From assembly GCF_000194605.1 (NCBI RefSeq), contig NC_015321.1:4464001-4528000 (forward strand): DNA of 64,000 nt. Reading direction: 5' to 3'. Below, piece by piece: positions 54,531 through 62,560 of the stretch. Position 1 is the first letter of the stretch. Each line of letters opens with the position of its first letter. Below the pieces are notes generated by a model. It was not told the origin of the DNA. It did not search any database and saw only the letters and a list, made by a program, of their open reading frames with translations. The position numbers and the translations under genes are program-made. This DNA is from Fluviicola taffensis DSM 16823 (GTDB lineage Bacteria > Bacteroidota > Bacteroidia > Flavobacteriales_D > Crocinitomicaceae).

Positions 54531-55127
54531 ATGGCAACACGTATTCGTTTGCAAAGACACGGTAAAAAAGGAAAAGCAATTTTCCATTTGGTAGTAGCAG
54601 ATTCTCGCGCTAAGCGTGATGGTAAATTCATCGAGAAATTGGGAGTTTACAATCCTAATACCAATCCTGCAACAATTGACATCAACTTTGCATCAACATT
54701 AAAATGGGTTGGTACAGGAGCTGAAATGTCTGATACTGCACGTGCAATTCTTTCTTATAAAGGAATATTGTACAAAAATCACCTATTGAAAGGTGTTACA
54801 AAAGGAGCTTTGACTGCAGAGCAAGTAGAGACTAAGTTTGCTGCTTGGGAAGCTGATAAAGCATCTAAAATTCAAGGTAAAATTGAAGGTCTTGGAAACA
54901 ACGCTGTTGCTGATAAAGCTGCACGTTTGAAAGCTGAAGTAGATGCAAATGAAGCAAAAGCAAAAGCTATTGAAGCAAAAAACACGCCTGCTGTTGAAGA
55001 AGTAGAAGCTCCTGCAGAGGAAGAAGCTACAACTGAGGAAACTGCTCCTGAGGTTGCTGCTGAAGAAACAACAGAAACTCCTGCAGAGGAAGCACCTGCT
55101 GCTGAAGAAGGAGAAGCTGAGGCTTAA
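54531..55127 (+). CDS. rpsP: 30S ribosomal protein S16 with long acidic tail
   Basis: 198 residues. The N-terminal ~80 residues are classical S16 (MATRIRLQRHGKKGKAIFHL, 'VVADSRAKRDGKFIEKLGVY', 'WVGTGAEMSDTARAILSYKG'), which binds 16S rRNA early in 30S assembly. A ~115-residue extension follows, first helical and basic/acidic mixed, then an Ala/Glu/Thr-rich tail ('AEEEATTEETAPEVAAEETT'). Ordinary S16 is 80-90 residues; extended versions are known in Bacteroidota. rimM follows after 16 bases. Confidence 0.95.
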   Translation: MATRIRLQRHGKKGKAIFHLVVADSRAKRDGKFIEKLGVYNPNTNPATIDINFASTLKWVGTGAEMSDTARAILSYKGILYKNHLLKGVTKGALTAEQVETKFAAWEADKASKIQGKIEGLGNNAVADKAARLKAEVDANEAKAKAIEAKNTPAVEEVEAPAEEEATTEETAPEVAAEETTETPAEEAPAAEEGEAEA

Positions 55128-55143
55128 TTATTAAAGTTGATCA

Positions 55144-55671
55144 ATGCAACATTCTGATTGCTTTCAACTTGGTTATATTGCGAAACTTCACGGATACAAA
55201 GGTGAAGTTTCGCTATTTTTAGACGTAACCAATCCGGAAGATTACCGAACACTCGATGCTTTCTTTATCGACATAAACGGACAATTAACGCCCTTTTTTG
55301 TCAAATCTTTTGTATTAAAAAACAAAGGGTTTGCAGCCGTAAAACTAGAAGGTGTTGACTCTGAAAACGACGCAAAAGTAATTCTTCGCAAAAGTTGTTA
55401 TCTTCCAATATCTATATTACCTGAATTAGATGACAAACACTTTTACGACCATGAAATCATTGGTTTTAAATTGATTGATACGCGTTTTGGTGAAACAGGA
55501 ATCATTGAGCAAGTGATTGACAACTCCGTAAACCCATTACTTCTCGTGATGAATGGTGACAAGGAAATCCTCATTCCATTTATTGATGGATTGGTACAAA
55601 AAGTTGATCGTAAAGCCAAAACATTACACGTTACTTCTCCTGAAGGACTGATTGAAATGTACATGGGATAA
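55144..55671 (+). CDS. rimM: Ribosome maturation factor RimM
   Basis: 175 residues, normal length. The N-terminal RimM domain (FQLGYIAKLHGYKGEVSLFL, 'FFVKSFVLKNKGFAAVKLEG') binds S19, and the C-terminal PRC-barrel ('HFYDHEIIGFKLIDTRFGET', 'PLLLVMNGDKEILIPFIDGL') follows near residue 95. RimM assists 16S processing in the 30S head. Lies directly after rpsP, the common order. Confidence 0.95.
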   Translation: MQHSDCFQLGYIAKLHGYKGEVSLFLDVTNPEDYRTLDAFFIDINGQLTPFFVKSFVLKNKGFAAVKLEGVDSENDAKVILRKSCYLPISILPELDDKHFYDHEIIGFKLIDTRFGETGIIEQVIDNSVNPLLLVMNGDKEILIPFIDGLVQKVDRKAKTLHVTSPEGLIEMYMG

Positions 55672-55674
55672 AAT

Positions 55675-56376
55675 ATGCCTGTTTTCCAATTCAAACACTT
55701 TCAAATCCAACAAAAACACGCAGCGCTAAAGGTCGGAACAGATTCCATGATCCTTGGTTCACTCTGTGGTTGGGAAAATCCAAAACGATTATTAGATATT
55801 GGAACAGGAACAGGAGTTCTTGCCTTGATGTGTGCTCAACGTTTTCCATTCCAAGAAATTATCGGTCTTGAAATCTCAGAAGAAGCGATTATTGATGCAC
55901 AAATCAATGCCCAAAACAATCCATTTGACACCAAAATAACAATTGTAAATCAAGCCATTCAGGATTACAAACCAAAAGAAAAATTTGATGCAATCATCAG
56001 TAATCCGCCCTTCTTTGAAAACAGCTCTAAAAATCCGAATGATCAAAAATCATTGGCTCGACATACCGAAAGTCTTTCCTTTTCAGAATTACTCCAATCA
56101 ATTACGAGGTTGTTAACCGCAGAAGGGAAAGCATGGATAATCATTCCCTTCGAAAGCACGGAAAATATCATTCAACTGGCAAATGCGAATGAATTATTCA
56201 TAGCTGATTTAATCACCCTCTTTGGCAAACCAAAAAAGCCCACAAGAACCATTCTTTGCTTGATTAAGCAGATATCAGAAATTCAGGAATCTTCTTTGTG
56301 TATAAGAACGGAAAGTGGTTCTTATACGGAAGAATACAAAATTTTAACGAAAGAGTTTCACGATCGGGAGTTATAA
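55675..56376 (+). CDS. trmN6: tRNA1(Val) (adenine37-N6)-methyltransferase
   Basis: 233 residues. Class I SAM methyltransferase: 'FQIQQKHAALKVGTDSMILG' (YfiC-type N-terminus), the SAM site 'LLDIGTGTGVLALMCAQRFP', and 'DAIISNPPFFENSSK' with the N6-adenine catalytic NPPF. Modifies A37 of tRNA1(Val) in E. coli (YfiC). Begins three bases after rimM, so it is part of the rpsP operon. Confidence 0.88.
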   Translation: MPVFQFKHFQIQQKHAALKVGTDSMILGSLCGWENPKRLLDIGTGTGVLALMCAQRFPFQEIIGLEISEEAIIDAQINAQNNPFDTKITIVNQAIQDYKPKEKFDAIISNPPFFENSSKNPNDQKSLARHTESLSFSELLQSITRLLTAEGKAWIIIPFESTENIIQLANANELFIADLITLFGKPKKPTRTILCLIKQISEIQESSLCIRTESGSYTEEYKILTKEFHDREL

Positions 56377-56952
56377 CAATCCTGCAATCTCTTCCTGAAT
56401 TTCCACTCCTCGATGCTCGTTGTACCAGTTTTGAAGTTTGATTTTCACCTCTTCAAACGGTGCTTGATTTGAATGCATGTCTTGGTAAAGAACTTGACAT
56501 TCAGCTGGTCTTGGTCCCCAAACGGCTAAATCTTGTGCCATCGCTGAAGCTATTGGCGACATGCGATCTCCGTTGGCATTTTTGATGATTAATTTCGGAA
56601 TCGCTTTTCCTCCATTCGTCAAATAATCTTGAATTCTATTCGGTTCAGCATCCCGCAATTCAAAGTCAATGTGGATTAATGGATTTAATTCGGCCATCAT
56701 GTGAATGAAAGGCACGATATGTGAAGCATCACCACACCAAGGTTCAGTAATTACAATCCATTGTTGCGCTTCTTGAATGGATTGGATTTTTTCTTTTACG
56801 TGTGGTAGGATTTCACCTTTTTTCAACCAACGATTCATCCGCGACCAATTGAGTTTGGTATAATTCAAGTAATCAGCGTTGTCGTAAGGAGCTGTTGGGT
56901 TTGGTTCGTTTAAAATTTGTTCGAATTGTTGAATGTAAGTTTGAAAAGTCAT
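56371..56952 (-). CDS. Thioredoxin-like protein without the second cysteine
   Basis: 193 residues. The thioredoxin-like fold is marked by 'IVITEPWCGDASHIVPFIH' and the cis-Pro-like segment 'NGGKAIPKLIIKN'. The active site reads WCGDA, where WCGPC is expected, so only one cysteine remains. Such Thioredoxin_9-type proteins occur widely in Bacteroidota. It may act as a thiol-binding or glutathione-dependent protein rather than as a disulfide reductase. It converges with trmN6 with a six-base overlap. Confidence 0.8.
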   Translation of the reverse strand: MTFQTYIQQFEQILNEPNPTAPYDNADYLNYTKLNWSRMNRWLKKGEILPHVKEKIQSIQEAQQWIVITEPWCGDASHIVPFIHMMAELNPLIHIDFELRDAEPNRIQDYLTNGGKAIPKLIIKNANGDRMSPIASAMAQDLAVWGPRPAECQVLYQDMHSNQAPFEEVKIKLQNWYNEHRGVEIQEEIAGLL

Positions 56953-57109
56953 GACTGTAAATTTGATGATTCAAAGTTAGTGTCAATCCATCTCAAACAG
57001 ATACAAAAAACGCTAAATTAATTAAGGTGCTTCTAGGTAGGATTTCAAGAATAAAAAAACCTGTTCGTAATATAACGATATCATAATATAGAAATATCAT
57101 GATTATGTA

Positions 57110-58354
57110 TTATGAATCCTGCTTCACGTCGTAGATCAACTCCGAGATATTCTCTTCTCTAAAATAAGTCTGGGCAATTTCTTGCAGCTCCGCACTTGTT
57201 AATTTATCAATGCTCGCATAAATTTCCTGAATCGTGTCAATTTGATTGAACAATAAAAGTGATTTTCCCAAACCTTGCATCAAACCTACATTGGAATCTA
57301 AAGATAGGGCGATATGCCCCTTTAACTGCTCCTTAGCTTGCTGCAATTGCTTCACTGTCAAAGGAACTTCGCGTAATTTCTTTAATTCCGAATAAATAAT
57401 CTTAATCGTTTTGTTCAAGTATTTTTGATCGGTTCCGAAATAAATCGACCAATACCCCAAATCTGGAAATGGAGAATATTGAGCTTCGATATTGTAAGTG
57501 TATCCATATTTCTCACGAACGGAAAGAATCAAGCGGGAATTCATTGCGGGACCACCCAATACATTTGTCAACATGGTCATTCCTCGTCGGTGCTCACTAT
57601 TATAACCTGGTGCAATTCCACCAATAATAGCATGAGCTTGATAATTCCCCTCCTCTACACGCTTCTTTACTGGAATATAGGAATCAAAAGTTCTTGGAAT
57701 AGCCCTCGTTTTACCCGACGGCATTCCTTTGAATTGTTTCTCTAATTGTTTCACCAAAGAACTCAGCGGAATATCCCCCACAAAAGAAAGGACTGTATTC
57801 TCTGTAAAAAAGAACTTATCTACGTAACTTTTTAATGAATCTCTTCCGAATGATTGTACCGATTCTGGTGTTCCCAAAATGTTATTTCCAAGCGGGTGAT
57901 TCGGGAAAATAAGCGCTTCGTAATCATCGAAAATTTTATCACTTGGATTATCCAAATAGGAATTTAATTCATCCAATACAATTTCTTTTTCTTTTTGAAT
58001 TTCCTTCTCTGGAAAATTACTATTGATTGCGATATCTGAAAGCAACTCCGCTGCTCGATTCAAATGCGTTTTCACAAATGAAGCATACACACAAATCTCT
58101 TCTTTGGTTGTATAAGCATTCAATTCACCTCCAACAGAATCTAATCGGGATAAAATATGAAAGGCTTTTCGTTTTTCAGTTCCTTTGAAAATGCTATGCT
58201 CTAGAAAGTGTGCCAATCCAACTTCGTGGTCTTCTTCAAATCTGGACCCTGCAAGAACTGTAACCCCCAAATGGGCAACAGGAGAACTCGCATGCAAGTA
58301 AACCAACTTTAATCCATTTGAAAGTACGTATATATGAGGTAATAATTCTATCAT
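57110..58354 (-). CDS. M16-family zinc peptidase
   Basis: 414 residues, no signal peptide. The inverted zinc motif HxxEH is visible in 'VGLAHFLEHSIFKGTEKRK', with the more distant metal Glu in 'EKEIVLDELNSYLD'. The C-terminal domain has 'VLGGPAMNSRLILSVREKYG' and 'YTYNIEAQYSP', the substrate-binding R/Y element. This is a single ~45-kDa processing-peptidase type chain. It is the last gene of the DUF4494-pdxH-M16 operon (3-base gaps). Confidence 0.9.
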   Translation of the reverse strand: MIELLPHIYVLSNGLKLVYLHASSPVAHLGVTVLAGSRFEEDHEVGLAHFLEHSIFKGTEKRKAFHILSRLDSVGGELNAYTTKEEICVYASFVKTHLNRAAELLSDIAINSNFPEKEIQKEKEIVLDELNSYLDNPSDKIFDDYEALIFPNHPLGNNILGTPESVQSFGRDSLKSYVDKFFFTENTVLSFVGDIPLSSLVKQLEKQFKGMPSGKTRAIPRTFDSYIPVKKRVEEGNYQAHAIIGGIAPGYNSEHRRGMTMLTNVLGGPAMNSRLILSVREKYGYTYNIEAQYSPFPDLGYWSIYFGTDQKYLNKTIKIIYSELKKLREVPLTVKQLQQAKEQLKGHIALSLDSNVGLMQGLGKSLLLFNQIDTIQEIYASIDKLTSAELQEIAQTYFREENISELIYDVKQDS

Positions 58355-58357
58355 TCG

Positions 58358-59005
58358 TTAAGGATTCTTGCGGTATAACTCCCAAGAATTATCGGATTTC
58401 AAGTTAAAAACAATGCGATCATGTAAACGAGAAGGTCTTCCTTGCCAAAATTCGATATTGGTAGGTTTAATCAAGTAGCCACCCCAATGAACTGGTCTTG
58501 GAACAAAATCAGGAAACTTTTCAGAATATTCAGCTACTCGTGTCTCCAATTCATCTCTTGAATCAAGGATTTTACTTTGGTGAGAAGCCCAAGCTCCAAG
58601 TTTACTTCCCCGCGGACGGGACTCAAAATAGGAATCGCTCATCTCTGAAGGAATCTTTTCTGCAAAACCAGTCATACTTATTTGTCGTTCCATTTCTGGC
58701 CAATACAACAAAGCATGTACTTTTGGATTAGCTTCAATAGCCTTTCCCTTATCACTTGTATAATTCGTGTAAAAAACGATTCCTTCTTCCAGTAATTCTT
58801 TCCAATAAACTACTCGAGCTCGTGGAAACCCATCAATCCCCAAAGTTGACACTGTCATTGCATTGGGTTCTGTGGTTGGTTTCTCAATAGCTTCCCGCAA
58901 CCAACTTGCCAAAAGTGCAAAAGGTTCCTCACCGAAGTGATCCTCCAATTTACCTTTGTCAAACTGATGATGGTCGTTCCGAATAATGTTCAGAAAATCA
59001 TCCAT
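58358..59005 (-). CDS. pdxH: Pyridoxamine 5'-phosphate oxidase
   Basis: 215 residues, standard length. PdxH makes pyridoxal 5'-phosphate with FMN and oxygen. Seen are 'NAMTVSTLGIDGFPRARVVY', 'GIVFYTNYTSDKGKAIEANP' (FMN site), 'ESRPRGSKLGAWASHQS' and 'FVPRPVHWGGYLIKPTNIEF', ending 'RKNP' variant of the conserved RLxP. Second gene in a - strand operon with DUF4494 upstream. Confidence 0.94.
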   Translation of the reverse strand: MDDFLNIIRNDHHQFDKGKLEDHFGEEPFALLASWLREAIEKPTTEPNAMTVSTLGIDGFPRARVVYWKELLEEGIVFYTNYTSDKGKAIEANPKVHALLYWPEMERQISMTGFAEKIPSEMSDSYFESRPRGSKLGAWASHQSKILDSRDELETRVAEYSEKFPDFVPRPVHWGGYLIKPTNIEFWQGRPSRLHDRIVFNLKSDNSWELYRKNP

Positions 59006-59008
59006 TAT

Positions 59009-59611
59009 TTATTCTTCCTCGCCAAATTGGTCATCAATTACTGAATCTTCGTCGTCTTCTAACTCATCAACATCAGATCCTGGAGCAGAAAATACGGTTT
59101 TAGTTCCAAGAGCATGCTCAGCTACTTCTGCTTTTACTTGTTTCTCGAAATCAACAGCTACGCGATCCTCAGACTCATCTCCAAAAGGAAAAACATCCAC
59201 AATTGGCGAAATAATAATGGAAGGAATGACATAGTCAATCATCATTCCACCCAAACTTTCTTTCAAACGCTCGTAAGCATCTTTCACTGAATGAGCAGTA
59301 ACGATGAAATTTTGAGAAACTTTCTTTGCTTTTGCACCTTCTTCACCTCCGTCAGCACCAGCTTCGTATGTGATTTTACATTTGTACCAAACGTCCGCAT
59401 CTTCGTAATGGAAGATGTCGTGAAAATCTGTGCGAGTAATTCCTGTTACAACAAACTCACCTCTGATTAAACTTCCAAGTTCTTCATAGATTCGAGCCTC
59501 AGCATCAGTAAAGGTCATCGCCGCTACTAAATAAGGTTCTGAAACACGCTTGAAAGTACCATCTTCCAACTGCTTTGTATATTTAACCTTTACGGTAAAC
59601 CAACTATTCAT
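59009..59611 (-). CDS. DUF4494 family protein
   Basis: 200 residues, cytoplasmic. 'MNSWFTVKVKYTKQLEDGTF', 'SEPYLVAAMTFTDAEARIYE' and 'TRTDFHDIFHYEDADVWYKC' match DUF4494, a conserved Bacteroidota family of unknown role. The tail (175-200) is acidic low complexity. First gene of the operon with pdxH and an M16 peptidase. Confidence 0.88.
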   Translation of the reverse strand: MNSWFTVKVKYTKQLEDGTFKRVSEPYLVAAMTFTDAEARIYEELGSLIRGEFVVTGITRTDFHDIFHYEDADVWYKCKITYEAGADGGEEGAKAKKVSQNFIVTAHSVKDAYERLKESLGGMMIDYVIPSIIISPIVDVFPFGDESEDRVAVDFEKQVKAEVAEHALGTKTVFSAPGSDVDELEDDEDSVIDDQFGEEE

Positions 59612-59809
59612 TTATCAAAATTTTTAAGAGAAACAACGCTTATGCCGAAGCTTCAGCGCAGGCACAAAGATACGACTAATTCAAAATTAAAAATGCAAAA
59701 TTGAAAAGAGAATACGTTAAAATTCCGAAGGTTGACTTCTTCTAAGTCCACACATCTTCGAAACAATTAACTCAACAGATTCATATTCCTTTTTAAATTC
59801 TGAATTCAT

Positions 59810-60892
59810 TTAGTCTCGGTAAATTTGACCATTCCACAGAACCATCACCGATCTATTTGGAAGAGTTACCATCACACCATGACCATTGATATAATAATCC
59901 GTGTTATTAATTGTGGTTATTTCTTTGTAGACGCCTGCAACAGATGCAGCAACTCCTCCCATTAATGTTCTGAAAGCAAAAACATCGTTTTTCATGCGCC
60001 AGTCTTTCACTACAAAATTGGCTAAATTTTTCTTCTCTCCTTTATAATATTGATACGTTGAATTCGCATCTCCCCAAGCTACTAAATCATCTTTAGCATC
60101 CCAAAATTGAGGATAAGAACTCAAAGTTTCATATTTACCTTTTCCGTAATACTTTAGGTTTCCTTGCAAATCTTCATAAGCAACAAAGCCTCTTCCAGCT
60201 TTCACTTTCGGAGATCTAAACTCTTCTACATCAACAAATTCTCCATCTTGAAATACTGCAAATGTTCTAGTTTGAGGATCATTAAATGCCAAGATATCTG
60301 TCCCTGGGAAAAACTCAAAATCTGTCCCGTTGTAGGTCCCTAAATCGTAAATTTGACCACGGTAAAAAACCTTATATACATCTCCATTGTCCTTAAACAC
60401 AATCAAGTTATCTCCTTGAACAACTGGCTCTGGAAGATCCATCGTGCTTTGAACAAGAGTGGTGATTTTGCCTTGATAAACGACATTCAACGAATTGTAT
60501 CTAGTATCTTGGAATGCAATTATCGAATCTGTTACCCAGTAATTCCCTCCAAAAGAAGTCATATTGTGGGGCTTTCCATTTTCATAATAAAATAACAATT
60601 GACCAATATTCCATGCTGCCATATGATCAGAAACTTTGAAAGCTGCTGGTTGATTGGTCATAACTCGAGCAAAAGTTCCATCATATATTTTAAAATCTCG
60701 TTGATTATTATAGTATGCAAGAACTTCGTCTCCCATTACTAAACCACTTACGGCTTGGTGATCAACTTGATTGAAATATCCATCCTTGAACGAATGAAAA
60801 AAGTTGTTGTAATCCATGTAGGCAAATACAGTCTGTTTCTGCGCGAAAAGACCCGTTGTAAAAAGCAAAAAGCAAAAAGTCACTGATTTCAT
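59810..60892 (-). CDS. Exported beta-repeat protein of unknown function
   Basis: 360 residues from ATG 60892 (MKSVTFCFLLFTTGLFAQ signal peptide); the frame extends 43 codons upstream but without signal-like start. The mature part consists of many short repeats of the form 'FxxYxDGxFxxV' / 'AYxDxxxxFxVYYxGxxxxL', such as 'DYNNFFHSFKDGYFN', 'DNGDVYKVFYRGQIYDLGTY' and 'EDLQGNLKYYGKGKYETLSS'. This predicts a beta-propeller-like fold. No T9SS sorting domain is present. Possibly a periplasmic or lipoprotein-independent scaffold; function unknown. Confidence 0.72.
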   Translation of the reverse strand: MKSVTFCFLLFTTGLFAQKQTVFAYMDYNNFFHSFKDGYFNQVDHQAVSGLVMGDEVLAYYNNQRDFKIYDGTFARVMTNQPAAFKVSDHMAAWNIGQLLFYYENGKPHNMTSFGGNYWVTDSIIAFQDTRYNSLNVVYQGKITTLVQSTMDLPEPVVQGDNLIVFKDNGDVYKVFYRGQIYDLGTYNGTDFEFFPGTDILAFNDPQTRTFAVFQDGEFVDVEEFRSPKVKAGRGFVAYEDLQGNLKYYGKGKYETLSSYPQFWDAKDDLVAWGDANSTYQYYKGEKKNLANFVVKDWRMKNDVFAFRTLMGGVAASVAGVYKEITTINNTDYYINGHGVMVTLPNRSVMVLWNGQIYRD

Positions 60893-61082
60893 AGTCCCGA
60901 AGATAACAAAAACCGTGCTACTTTCCACATAGTTGAAAAGTTCAAAAAAGTTCAAAGTGTTCAAACATTTAAACCTAAAAGGAATAAATGCCGTTCGTCC
61001 AGTTTTACATCCGAAATTCATCTATTTCCTCATTTTGCGAATTTTGTTGTTATTTTCGTGAAAACAAGTCGAAAAATTCAAC

Positions 61083-62549
61083 ATGAAAAAAAGTCTTTTT
61101 ACAGCATTGTTGCTTTCTTCTTCGATTTATAGCTTCTCACAAGAGAAAGTGAAATATATCGAATATGATTTAGCAAATGGAATGCATGTTATTTTACATG
61201 AGGAGCACGCTACACCTATTGTAGCCGTTTCTGTTATGTATCACGTAGGTTCAAAAAACGAAACCCCATCTAGAACTGGGTTTGCACACTTTTTTGAGCA
61301 TTTGCTATTTGAAGGTTCTACCAACATCAAACGTGGGGAATACTCCGAGTTAGTTGAGAAAAATGGTGGAGCATTGAATGCAAACACAAGTCAGGATAGA
61401 ACGTATTACTACGAAATCCTTCCTTCCAACCAATTGGAATTGGGTTTATGGTTAGAAAGTGAGCGTTTATTACATGCGCGAGTAGATCAAACAGGTGTTG
61501 ATACGCAACGTGAGGTTGTAAAAGAAGAAAAAAGACAACGTGTCGACAATCAGCCATACGCTACTTTTATGGAAAATCTATTTAAGTTGGCATACAAAAA
61601 TCATCCTTACCGTTGGGTTCCAATTGGAAGTATGGAAGACTTGAATGCTGCTCAAGAAATTGATTATGTGAATTTCTACCACACATTCTATGTTCCTTCT
61701 AACGCTGTTTTATCCATTGCTGGTGATATCAATATCGAGCAAACAAAAAAATGGATTGACAAGTATTTTGCTTCTGTTCCAAAAGGACAAGCAATTAACT
61801 TATTCCGTGATTTCGAAAATCTTTCAGATGCAGATTTCAAAACAAAATATGCTGTTGAAAAGACTGCTTTTGATGCTAAAAATTTCAATAACCCGAAAGA
61901 TGCTAAAGCAAAAGAATTGTTGAAGAAATACAGTGCAATGTCTTGTGATATTCCAAGACCAAATCCTGCATTTGAAGCAATTTCGGGAGTTCAAAGAGAA
62001 ACAGTATACGACAATATTCAACTTCCTGCAGTATTTATGGGATACAAATTCCCGAAAGAAACAGATAAAGATTTTGCTGCAATCGAATTTTTAAATGCGG
62101 TTTTATCTGGAAGTAATTCTTCCCGTATGAACAAAAGCATCGTTGAGAAAAAACAACAAGCTGTTGCTGCTTTCTCTTTTGCATTCAACATGGAAGATCC
62201 AGGACTGGGAATCGTTGCTGCTATCTCTTCAAACGGAACGAAAGTAGAAGACTTAGAGAAATCATTGGATGAAGAGATTAAATCAATTCAGGATAATTTA
62301 ATCTCTGAAGAAGAATTTCAAGCAGTGCGAAATCAATTTGAAAATCAAATAGTTAGCTCCAATTCTACTGTTGCAGGAATTGCTGAAAACTTAGCTCAAA
62401 ACAAAATGTATTTCGGAAGTACTGAATTGATCAACAAACAAATGGAAATCTACATGAGCATTACACGCGAAGATATTCAACGTGTTGCTAAGAAATATTT
62501 GACTCAAGACAACCGAATCATTTTATATTATTTACCAAAGGCAAACTAA
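61083..62549 (+). CDS. M16-family zinc peptidase, active subunit
   Basis: 488 residues. The signal peptide (MKKSLFTALLLSSSIYSFSQ) places it in the periplasm. The HxxEH motif is in 'RTGFAHFFEHLLFEGSTNI', with the downstream Glu in 'REVVKEEKRQRVDNQ'. It has the insert-containing ~280-320 region and the C-terminal domain ('LNAVLSGSNSSRMNKSIVEK'). It pairs with the following M16 gene, as in heterodimeric bacterial M16 enzymes where one chain is catalytic. Confidence 0.9.
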   Translation: MKKSLFTALLLSSSIYSFSQEKVKYIEYDLANGMHVILHEEHATPIVAVSVMYHVGSKNETPSRTGFAHFFEHLLFEGSTNIKRGEYSELVEKNGGALNANTSQDRTYYYEILPSNQLELGLWLESERLLHARVDQTGVDTQREVVKEEKRQRVDNQPYATFMENLFKLAYKNHPYRWVPIGSMEDLNAAQEIDYVNFYHTFYVPSNAVLSIAGDINIEQTKKWIDKYFASVPKGQAINLFRDFENLSDADFKTKYAVEKTAFDAKNFNNPKDAKAKELLKKYSAMSCDIPRPNPAFEAISGVQRETVYDNIQLPAVFMGYKFPKETDKDFAAIEFLNAVLSGSNSSRMNKSIVEKKQQAVAAFSFAFNMEDPGLGIVAAISSNGTKVEDLEKSLDEEIKSIQDNLISEEEFQAVRNQFENQIVSSNSTVAGIAENLAQNKMYFGSTELINKQMEIYMSITREDIQRVAKKYLTQDNRIILYYLPKAN

Positions 62550-62560
62550 TAGAATAGATC

